NCBI GenBank assembly: GCA_964575225.1
Contig: CAZNQW010000214.1
Location: forward strand, 1 to 6,732
DNA: 6,732 nucleotides
Source: CAZNQW01 sp964575225
Lineage (GTDB): Bacteria; Chloroflexota; Anaerolineae; JAAYZQ01
Reading direction: 5' to 3'
Positions 1 through 5,959 of the stretch are shown piece after piece. Made by a program: the position numbers and the translations under genes. The notes below the pieces were generated by a model, which worked only from the letters and a program-made list of their open reading frames with translations, was not told the origin of the DNA and searched no databases. The number at the start of each line of letters is the position of its first letter. Position 1 is the first letter of the stretch.

Positions 1-39
1 CCAACTGGCATGTGCCGACATTGTCTTCAACCTGGCATT

Positions 40-2835
40 TTACGGATAGATTCTTAGATAGTCGTGCAATAGATGCACCGAGGCCGACAGGTCTACCGCG
101 CTCCCCGCCAAGCTAAGGCTCAACTCGCCGTCGGCCATAAAATCGAACGAGTTGGGCGTGACGTTGATCGCCACTTCGACGGACACGCCGGCCTTGGGCT
201 CCAAGATAGCGGTGCCTACCCCCACGCTCGCCTCCAGGCAACCGTGCATTGAGATGCGTTCCATCCGCGGTCCCTCGATCCGGATGCATCCGCTGATGCT
301 GCCCAGGCTGCCCAGTCGCCCGACCAGGCCCACGTCCAAGTCGTGCTGAGTCGTGGAGCTAAGGCGGATGTCGGTGCTATCGCGATGGATCTCTACCGTG
401 CCGTCGAGCTTGTCAGAGTGCAAGAAGCCCATCTGTGCCGTGCCTGTGCCGATGAACCCGTCCTGTGCCTTTTCGTAGTAGCCCATCGTCAGGTCGGGGA
501 AATGCAAGATGGCCAACGGGTTGCCCGCCGTGTCGTACCAATCGCCGTACAGCGTCAGGTCGGTGGGCTCGGGCCCGGCTTCACCTGCCTTGGACACGGT
601 CACCTTCCGGCCGCGGTACACCGGATACGCCGGGTCGCTCGCCGCGTCAGGCACCGGGTCGTGGCGCGCGTCGTGTACGTTGATAAAGTGGGCGCCAAAA
701 AAGTTCAGATGAACGGTCCCAGAGACAGCCAAGAACCCATCGGTCCTACCCGGCACCCAGGTTGAGAGGATGAGGTGGTGCGGCGCGAACTTGAGCCCGT
801 CGAACAACTGGCCTGTGGTATTGAAATCGAAGAACAGGTTCTTCAAGTTGCCGTCGGCCAGCATCTCGCCCCAGGTCAGCGCGAAGGGCAGCTCAAAGTG
901 GATTTCTTCATCGATGCCGGCCGCTGTAAACACCAGGCGCCCTGTGCGCGCGCTGACCACCCCTGCTTGCGTTGGATCGCCGGTGGGCACCAGCTTCAAC
1001 TTCCAGTATTCAAGCTCCTTCTCGGTCTCGAGGCTGATATCGCCGCCCACCAGATGGGCCGTAGAGGTGGTCACCATGTGTGCGAACTCGAGTTGGGGGA
1101 TATTGCACGGTTCTGGGATCTTGAGACGGCCTGAGAAATCTGCATCGTACACCGCGCTGGAGACGAATTGAGCCAGTAGGTGATCCTTGTCCTGCCCGAA
1201 AAGCACGGCTGAGAACGAACGGTTGCCCACATAGCCAGGGCGGGCTGGATTGCCCAGCTCGGTTGACAGCTCGGTCACGATCCGGAGCTCACCGTCCATG
1301 CCATGGCTTCCTACGCGCAGCCAGCTTTGGGCCAGCGGCAGATCATAGGGCGTTTGGGTGCCCTGCGGCCCATCGGGCGAAAAGATCGATAGCTGGTCCA
1401 TCTCCCACAGTGTCACACCGCTCAACCCCAGCGACCGGAGAAGCGGCACCGTCACAGCGGGGATGCTGGACACAGAAATCGCCTGGAACCCCGTCCCCAT
1501 GTCCGGGCTGAATGAGGCGATGGGTCCGGCGGGCAGGTAGACAAATCCCCTCCTCGCCTCGACCCTCCAGGCCACGATCTCGTTGCCGGCCCGCGTCAGC
1601 TCGCCCCACGCCAACCCGGCCCCACTGCCCGTCACCTCGCCCCACAGATCGAGATCCTTTTCGACCGTGAGCTTGGTAAAGATGACAGACAGGACGGCTC
1701 CCGGCGCCCCCTGGCAGGCCGCAATCAGCGGCAGCTCGATCTGACCGGGCCCCAGCTCGCCATCCACGATCTGCCCATCGATCACCGTGAGGCGGCCACC
1801 ATTCACCTGCACAGTATAGCCTTCGGGATTGGGCGGGTGGAAGGTGAACGGCGCCGCGAGATCGAGCTGAGCCTGAACCCCGGTTTTGCTGACAACTGCG
1901 GCGAAAAAGGCATACTCGCCGGTCAGGTAGCCCGTGTTCGAGTGCTCGGGAGTCATTCCCTGTCCGGTAGCTTTGCCCACCTTGAGAATGAGGCCTGTCC
2001 AGTCCGCCGGCCGGCCTCCCGGGCTCTTGGCCGTGCTGAGGTCCAATGTGAAGCCGGTGCCTGACACGACCAGTCCCGGCTCGATCAGCCATGGACCAAA
2101 GGGCTCGTTGGGCATCTCTTTGTATACCTGGCAGGCGGGCGAGATCGGCGTTTTGCCCAGATCGAGCGTCGCCGGACCGCAGTTCTGCGCCGACGCGAGG
2201 TCTGGTGGGAGTTGCACCGTGATCGTGGCCGTCGCGCCCCTTGGGGTCAGTTCCAGCGAATCGATGAGAAGTGTAAATCCGTGACAGGGCAGGCGAATGA
2301 TTTTGGGCAGTGCTGGAACGGTCGGATAGGTGGCTATGCCGCCCACGATCCGGCCTCGGGTTCTGGACAGCGGTTTGATTCTCGCGTCCTCAAAGCTCAC
2401 CAGGATGTCGCCGCCCAGCGCGCCCTTTTTCAGCGCCGCGACCAGCCCTCCCTTGGCCTGCGTGAGGGCCTGGAGCTTGTGGTGTGGGACGGCCAACCGC
2501 AAATCGAAGCGCTCGCCGATGCGTACGTCCGGCTTCAGGCGATAGGCATCCTCAAAGCCGATCTGCGTCTCGGGCGAGGTGACCACGGTCACCACTTCGA
2601 GGCTGGTGACCAGGTAGGCAGACCCCTCCAATTCGAGCGGACCGGGCACCAAGTACGCCAGGCCACCACAGTCGATGCGTGTCCAAGCTGTGCCCGAAAC
2701 TCCGGCCCACTCCTGGTTTTCGGCATCCCAACGACCAGGGTGGGTGATTTCGTGGACAACCAGCTCGAACTGGCCAATGGCGAGCTTGGTGGGGAACGGA
2801 ACACCGTCGACAAGGTCAAATGTCCCTGCGGCCAT
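40..2835 (-). CDS. Large beta-rich protein of unknown function (931 aa)
   Basis: I do not recognise the family. The product is 931 residues, with no signal peptide, membrane helix, coiled coil or catalytic motif that I can name. It therefore looks soluble, or exported by a non-classical route. Most of it reads as alternating hydrophobic/polar beta strands separated by Gly/Pro/Asp turns. The clearest strand-rich blocks are about residues 255-420, 590-720 and 830-925; the last is almost pure amphipathic strand. One recurring arrangement is a strand followed by DG-x-I-x-DG and ending in IELP or FELP (about residues 352-369 and 641-650). Eight cysteines are scattered without a CxxC pattern. The start is set at the ATG at 2835 because GGAGG lies six bases upstream; a TTG two codons earlier would abut that SD. 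Codon and GC use resemble the neighbours. It is divergent from the secreted-protein operon. Frame integrity over 2.8 kb makes the gene real; its function is unknown. Confidence 0.85.
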   Translation of the reverse strand: MAAGTFDLVDGVPFPTKLAIGQFELVVHEITHPGRWDAENQEWAGVSGTAWTRIDCGGLAYLVPGPLELEGSAYLVTSLEVVTVVTSPETQIGFEDAYRLKPDVRIGERFDLRLAVPHHKLQALTQAKGGLVAALKKGALGGDILVSFEDARIKPLSRTRGRIVGGIATYPTVPALPKIIRLPCHGFTLLIDSLELTPRGATATITVQLPPDLASAQNCGPATLDLGKTPISPACQVYKEMPNEPFGPWLIEPGLVVSGTGFTLDLSTAKSPGGRPADWTGLILKVGKATGQGMTPEHSNTGYLTGEYAFFAAVVSKTGVQAQLDLAAPFTFHPPNPEGYTVQVNGGRLTVIDGQIVDGELGPGQIELPLIAACQGAPGAVLSVIFTKLTVEKDLDLWGEVTGSGAGLAWGELTRAGNEIVAWRVEARRGFVYLPAGPIASFSPDMGTGFQAISVSSIPAVTVPLLRSLGLSGVTLWEMDQLSIFSPDGPQGTQTPYDLPLAQSWLRVGSHGMDGELRIVTELSTELGNPARPGYVGNRSFSAVLFGQDKDHLLAQFVSSAVYDADFSGRLKIPEPCNIPQLEFAHMVTTSTAHLVGGDISLETEKELEYWKLKLVPTGDPTQAGVVSARTGRLVFTAAGIDEEIHFELPFALTWGEMLADGNLKNLFFDFNTTGQLFDGLKFAPHHLILSTWVPGRTDGFLAVSGTVHLNFFGAHFINVHDARHDPVPDAASDPAYPVYRGRKVTVSKAGEAGPEPTDLTLYGDWYDTAGNPLAILHFPDLTMGYYEKAQDGFIGTGTAQMGFLHSDKLDGTVEIHRDSTDIRLSSTTQHDLDVGLVGRLGSLGSISGCIRIEGPRMERISMHGCLEASVGVGTAILEPKAGVSVEVAINVTPNSFDFMADGELSLSLAGSAVDLSASVHLLHDYLRIYP

Positions 2836-2841
2836 ACCCAA

Positions 2842-2846
2842 CCTCC
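2842..2846 (-). promoter_or_regulatory. Ribosome binding site deciding the start of the 931-aa gene
   Basis: On the minus strand GGAGG is followed by TTGGGT and then ATG at 2835-2833, an ideal six-base spacing. The longer start, the TTG at 2841-2839, touches the SD directly and would be poorly used. This site therefore moves the start two codons downstream of the longest open frame. Confidence 0.8.
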
Positions 2847-3174
2847 ATGGTTCTTATCCGGCAACCACACAACGGCTGAAGGAATAAGCCCGGCCTGGGA
2901 CTGATGTAGAGCACGGTAGGCTGGCTATCTGGTTTCTATGCTATGGGCGTGGTAGTTACAGCGAAGCTATGTGATACGATGAGGACAACGAACAGCAGTG
3001 TTTACGCCTTTCCCACTGGTAAACATCCGGGTCTCCACCTCAGGGTAGTGAACAGATAGTACCAAGGGACCCAAAGCGATACCGCCACTTTCGCAAGACC
3101 TGCACCTGCAAAATCAAGTATATCACATATTGGCCAAGATCGCAATAGGTCTATTTGAAAGAAAAATCGGACCC
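2847..3174. other. Divergent intergenic region, no gene seen
   Basis: This stretch separates the minus-strand 931-aa gene from the plus-strand promoter at 3175. A 72-codon minus-strand frame (3002-3220) has no ribosome binding site, overlaps the plus promoter and has no recognisable product, so I do not call it. The promoter of the minus-strand gene must lie here, but I find no convincing -35/-10 pair. The best hint is an extended -10 (TGGTACTAT on the minus strand, about 3056-3064) without a good -35. The stretch contains a perfect 9-base inverted pair, TATGTGATA at 2968-2976 and TATCACATA at 3121-3129. Confidence 0.6.
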
Positions 3175-3203
3175 TTGACCCGCCCCCCACGCTTTGATAT
3201 ACT
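3175..3203 (+). promoter_or_regulatory. Sigma70-type promoter of the secreted-protein operon
   Basis: TTGACC (3175-3180) and TATACT (3198-3203) are separated by exactly 17 bases. Each hexamer matches the consensus at five of six positions. Transcription would start near 3210, giving a leader of roughly 215 bases before the ATG at 3427. Such a strong match at ideal spacing, in the non-coding gap and in the right orientation, makes this the likely promoter of the two-gene operon. Confidence 0.75.
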
Positions 3204-3227
3204 GGTGTCAGTGGTGGCACCCCGAAT

Positions 3228-3321
3228 TGTGGCCTCGCGAAATACCACAGACCCAGAGCCCAGTTGAATGAGTGAGTTGGCGTGGCAAGAACGCCCCGCG
3301 CGGTAGAATGAACCCTCTACC
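3228..3321 (+). other. Structured 5' leader with three tandem small hairpins
   Basis: Three perfect short stems follow each other in the predicted leader. TGTGG (3228-3232) pairs with CCACA (3245-3249). GGCGT (3279-3283) pairs with ACGCC (3291-3295). GGTAGA (3302-3307) pairs with TCTACC (3316-3321) around an 8-base loop. The last is followed by a weak T-containing stretch (ACATTTTAC), which is not a convincing terminator. I cannot match the leader to a known riboswitch. The stems may be mRNA-stabilising or regulatory structures, or chance. Confidence 0.35.
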
Positions 3322-3360
3322 TACAACATTTTACAGACATCTTTACAGCCGTCCCAGCGG

Positions 3361-3372
3361 AAGGAGGTGATC
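3361..3372 (+). promoter_or_regulatory. Upstream extended Shine-Dalgarno-like sequence in the leader
   Basis: AAGGAGGTGATC is a perfect 12-base complement to the usual 3' end of bacterial 16S rRNA. It lies 54 bases upstream of the working SD of the surface-protein gene. No ATG, GTG or TTG follows at a usable distance; the only GTG (3367) is inside the element. A CTG at 3372 opens a 12-codon frame ending in TAA at 3408-3410, just before the second SD. The element may be a ribosome standby site or the SD of a leader peptide. Confidence 0.45.
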
Positions 3373-3426
3373 TGCAGGACGAGAACCGGCGAGCCCTTGT
3401 TTTCCAGTAAAAAAAGGAGATGCGAG

Positions 3427-4599
3427 ATGGGACACAGACGGATGCTATTAGGCGTTTGCAGTCTGGGGCTGCTGCTGATCTTGGTCATAGGGCCTGGGTT
3501 CGCCCAGGATCCGGAGGAGCGAGGGCAGCCGCAAGGGACCATGGCCATCGAAGGGATCGTGGGCAGCAAGTTCACCTATCAGGGCCTGCTGCGCGAGGAC
3601 GGCGCGCCGGTGAGCGGCACGCGCGACATGACCTTCCAACTCTACGACGACGCAGCCTGCACGGTGGCTGCCGGTGGACCGATCGCGATGCCCGGCGTGG
3701 AGGTCGCCAACGGCCTCTTCTCCGTCGAGGTGTCCGTCAGCCACGCTCTGGTCCTTGGCGAGGGACTCTGGCTCGGGATCGAAGTGGAGGGCACAGAGGT
3801 TGGCTGCCAGGAGATCCTGCCCGTACCGTATGCCCTGAGCCTCCGTCCAGGCGCACGGATCGAGGGCGAGATGGCGTCCTGGGATGCCCTCCACCTGGTG
3901 AATCGTGCCACCACCGGATACTCTTATGGTCTGTACAGCCAGAGCAGGGCCACCGACGGGCGCGGAGTGATGGCCTACGCCAGCGCCACCACCGGCACGA
4001 CTTATGGCCTCTATGCGCGCACCGACTCGGCCGATGGGGCAGCGGTGTACGCCCGTGGCGTGGACGCAGCGGCCGACCTGATCCTCGCCGGCAACGCGGA
4101 CACGCTGTTAGGCGACGATGGGCGCATTTCCTCCGATCCGGTCTACCCGAGCAGCGACATCCATATCCTGGCGAACGATGGCGTCCGCATTGACCTCGAT
4201 CAGAACGGCGATGGCGAAGATGCGGATTTTGAGGTGCGCAATCGCGACGATGCCCTGATCTTTAATATCGACGAGAGTGGCGACGTGACCCAGGGAGGCG
4301 CTGGGATCGCGGCCTTTCCCAGGCCGGCCTACGACAGTGGCTGGCGGGCCATCAGCCCCAATAGCACGCTCAACCTCACCCACAACCTGGGGCGAGACGC
4401 CGACAAGTACGTGGTTGACCTGGCCTGCAAACATGCCACGTACGGCCGCCACAATTGGGGCTTGGGTGGTGACGTGGACGTCCCGGACAGCTATGGCGTC
4501 TACTGGCTCAACCTGACGACGAGCGCGATTCAGGTGCATCGCAACAACACCGATGGCGAGTGTCCCGAGATCCGCGTCCGCATCTGGATGTACCCGTAA
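3427..4599 (+). CDS. Secreted adhesin/lectin-like surface protein (390 aa)
   Basis: This is a probable exported surface protein of a type I associate with Chloroflexota. Residues 1-26 form a signal peptide: MGHRR, then a leucine-rich core, with likely cleavage after GFA before QDPEE. Next is a beta-rich domain beginning FTYQGLL (49-55) with the TFQLYDD strand, ending near VPYALSLRPGA (133-143). Two 26-residue repeats with the TGxxYGLY motif span about 161-212. A DxDxNGDGEDAD stretch at 256-267 resembles a calcium-binding loop. The C-terminal domain (about 300-390) starts YDSGWRAISPNS and ends VRIWMYP; its style recalls lectin-like carbohydrate-binding domains, but the ligand is unknown. The start is the ATG at 3427, seven bases after AGGAG (3415-3419). 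A GTG at 3367 would add 20 residues ahead of the signal peptide and lies inside another SD, so I reject it. The small secreted gene follows after 18 bases, implying one operon from the promoter at 3175. Confidence 0.85.
   Translation: MGHRRMLLGVCSLGLLLILVIGPGFAQDPEERGQPQGTMAIEGIVGSKFTYQGLLREDGAPVSGTRDMTFQLYDDAACTVAAGGPIAMPGVEVANGLFSVEVSVSHALVLGEGLWLGIEVEGTEVGCQEILPVPYALSLRPGARIEGEMASWDALHLVNRATTGYSYGLYSQSRATDGRGVMAYASATTGTTYGLYARTDSADGAAVYARGVDAAADLILAGNADTLLGDDGRISSDPVYPSSDIHILANDGVRIDLDQNGDGEDADFEVRNRDDALIFNIDESGDVTQGGAGIAAFPRPAYDSGWRAISPNSTLNLTHNLGRDADKYVVDLACKHATYGRHNWGLGGDVDVPDSYGVYWLNLTTSAIQVHRNNTDGECPEIRVRIWMYP
3907..4062 (+). repeat. Two tandem 78-base (26-residue) coding repeats
   Basis: Both units begin with the identical 11 bases GCCACCACCGG (3907-3917 and 3985-3995), exactly 78 bases apart. 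At protein level each starts ATTG, followed after two residues by YGLY, then a Ser/Asp-rich turn and an aromatic strand (MAYAS and VYARG). Units of this type, in much longer runs, occur in stalk-like or trimeric surface proteins. Only two are present here. Confidence 0.7.
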
Positions 4600-4617
4600 C
4601 GGCAGGGGGAGGAGACA

Positions 4618-4899
4618 ATGGGCAGCTACACGCGCACAGTCCTCGTCCTGGCTCTGCTGGGATGCCTGGCCCTGGTCGGCGCCGTCCTCGCCGCGCCGGC
4701 GGCGACCACCCTTGAGCGCTGGGTCATGGCCGGCGGCGGCGGGCGCGCCGCGGGAGCCCCGTACAGCCTGGATGGGACGATAGGCCAGCCCCTGGTGGGC
4801 TGGGATCAACATGCCGGCCATGCCCTCTGCGCTGGGTTCTGGTGCGGAGCAGAGAGCAGAGTTCGAATTTGGCTGCCGCTGGTGGTGCGGGACTCTTGA
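4618..4899 (+). CDS. Small secreted protein with GTIGQP core and LPLVVR C-terminus (93 aa)
   Basis: This is a 93-residue exported protein of unknown function. Residues 1-25 form a signal peptide (Arg6, then a long Leu/Val/Ala core), with likely cleavage after AVLA. An LLGC sequence at 13-16 formally fits a lipobox, but the hydrophobic core continues past the cysteine, so a lipoprotein is less likely. The mature part contains WVMAGGGGRAAG, then YSLDGTIGQPLVGW (about 49-62), then LCAGFWCG with two cysteines that could pair. It ends RIWLPLVVRDS. I recall this order in many short secreted Chloroflexota proteins, where an (I/V)YLPLVLR-like tail is frequent at the C-terminus of exported proteins; a sorting or anchoring role for the tail is my inference. 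The start is well set by GGAGGAG at 4608-4614. The gene lies 18 bases after the 390-aa surface protein, almost certainly in the same operon. Confidence 0.8.
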   Translation: MGSYTRTVLVLALLGCLALVGAVLAAPAATTLERWVMAGGGGRAAGAPYSLDGTIGQPLVGWDQHAGHALCAGFWCGAESRVRIWLPLVVRDS

Positions 4900-4935
4900 G
4901 GGGGATGCTCGCCCGCTGATACGCTGTCTTGTGAC

Positions 4936-4949
4936 GGGCCGTACGGCCC
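4936..4949. repeat. Perfect 14-base palindrome downstream of the secreted operon
   Basis: GGGCCGTACGGCCC is fully self-complementary and lies 37 bases after the stop of the 93-aa gene. It could fold as a 5-bp GC stem with a GTAC loop. No T-run follows, so it is not a standard intrinsic terminator. It may stabilise or help end the operon transcript, or be a protein-binding palindrome. Confidence 0.5.
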
Positions 4950-5065
4950 CGACCAGGGCGCGACCTGGATTGCCGGGCTACCGGACTTGCCTGGGTCCGG
5001 CGGATCGGCTCCGATCGGCGTCCGCTTGGCGCATGAAGCGGCGAGAACCACAGCAACCGCTGGGA

Positions 5066-5542
5066 ACCCCGCTCAATCGCCAGATCGATCTCCTCTTCCG
5101 TCGGCGTACCGTGTTCAAAAGCATCGACACCGGCGTCGATGGCCATTCGCTGTGCATGCGGTTTGGAGGTATGACATACGACCTTCTTGCCGTGCCTGTG
5201 AGCTTCGTCCACGGCAGCATTCAGCTCCTCTTGGGTCAAGTCCGAGCTATTGTTGGCCAGCTTGATAAAGTCGGCGCCGGCGCGCAATTCCTGCCGTACC
5301 GCCCGGCGAAAACCATAGGAGTTGTCTGCCTGATTTGCCAGGCCCGGCAAATAGTGGACGTGACCGCCGGTGGGCACGATGAGCCGACCGGCGACGTAGT
5401 GCTTGGGACCAGGAATCAGGCCCCTGGTGATGGCCCGCTTGACGTCGAACATGATTTCGTCCGCCGACCCGGTGTCTCGCGTCGTCGTCACGCCTGCCAG
5501 CAACGCCTGCCGCAAGTTGGCCGCATCGAGCAAACCGATCAT
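5066..5542 (-). pseudogene. Remnant of an imidazolonepropionase-like amidohydrolase
   Basis: About 159 residues read as the middle of a metal-dependent amidohydrolase (the prolidase/imidazolonepropionase-like group). They include AANLRQALLAGVTTTRDTGS (8-27), GLIPGP, AGRLIVPTGGH, GADFIKL with the lysine that is carboxylated in the family (94), VVCHTS with a metal-ligand-type histidine (124), and AFEHGTPTEEE with another (144). Intact members have about 400 residues. Here the N-terminal strand with the HxH metal ligands is absent: a TAG immediately precedes the first codon and no frame upstream shows it. After AIERG (about 5066) the frame stays open but becomes Arg/Ser/Pro-rich nonsense running antisense into the 93-aa gene, so the C-terminal half with the catalytic aspartate is missing too. 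No SD precedes it. I read it as a dead gene fragment left by deletion or rearrangement. The boundaries are approximate. Confidence 0.75.
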
Positions 5543-5866
5543 CTATGATTTCTCTTCCGGCAATGGCGCCCAGTTCCGCGCCCACGCCGTGGCCCTGGCG
5601 ATGCAGCATGGCCTTCTTTCAGAGGACCCTGCGTCGAAGCGTGAGTGTTGACCGGGTCGTGGGTACCCGACCGTCGTCGAGCCAGGGTAAACGCAAGATC
5701 GATTGCCTCCATACTGACCAGGCTTGACGACCCTATCGGACCGGCTCCGGAACAGGAGGTTCTCGCACATCGCACCTGGAGCCGATATCACCTGTGCGGG
5801 AGTCTGTTGGGCCCCAGTCTTTGAGGTCTTTTCTTGGGAGGGCATGCCAGATATTCTATCCATGAT
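5543..5866. other. Non-coding stretch between amidohydrolase remnant and response-regulator promoter
   Basis: Several overlapping frames are open in both directions (for example minus 5539-5775 and 5543-5863), but none has a ribosome binding site or recognisable protein features. It may be decayed sequence belonging to the amidohydrolase remnant, though I see none of that family's N-terminal motifs here. The only structure I can point to is the inverted repeat at 5761-5801. Confidence 0.5.
5761..5801. repeat. Inverted repeat upstream of the response-regulator promoter
   Basis: TCTCGCACA (5761-5769) and TGTGCGGGA (5793-5801) pair over nine positions with one T-G wobble, around a 23-base spacer. 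The spacer and right arm also carry CACCTG twice in direct orientation. The centre lies about 85 bases upstream of the -35 box at 5867, a plausible operator position. No T-run follows, so it is not a terminator. Confidence 0.4.
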
Positions 5867-5895
5867 TTGACAATCTACTCCTCGTCGTATACCAT
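5867..5895 (+). promoter_or_regulatory. Sigma70-type promoter of the response-regulator operon
   Basis: A perfect -35 TTGACA (5867-5872) is followed after 17 bases by TACCAT (5890-5895), four of six to the -10 consensus. Transcription would start near 5902, giving a leader of about 58 bases before the ATG at 5960. An alternative -10, TATACC at 5888-5893, leaves a 15-base spacer and is less likely. Confidence 0.65.
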
Positions 5896-5959
5896 CGAAA
5901 GCAGATGTGTGATGGGATGGGAATGGCCCACGGCCCAGACACCTCTGGAGGGGAGAACT

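Noticed and set aside
1343..2092. 249-codon minus-strand frame inside the large gene
   Set aside because: Arg/Gly/His/Pro-rich out-of-frame translation of GC-rich coding DNA; the main frame spans it intact.
3002..3220. 72-codon minus-strand frame
   Set aside because: No ribosome binding site, overlaps a strong plus-strand promoter, and the composition looks random.
3211..3224. T-box-like core (GGTGGCACCCCG resembles the GGTGGNACCGCG antiterminator sequence)
   Set aside because: It sits at the very start of the predicted transcript, with no room for a specifier stem upstream and no terminator behind. The downstream gene is a surface protein, not an amino-acid or tRNA-synthetase gene.
3302..3331. 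Intrinsic terminator or attenuator (GGTAGA/TCTACC hairpin followed by ACATTTTAC)
   Set aside because: The stem is only six pairs and the T-run is interrupted and offset. I keep it only as a leader hairpin.
4811..5548. 245-codon plus-strand frame opposite the amidohydrolase remnant
   Set aside because: No recognisable motifs. The opposite strand carries strong amidohydrolase motifs, so this is an antisense shadow.
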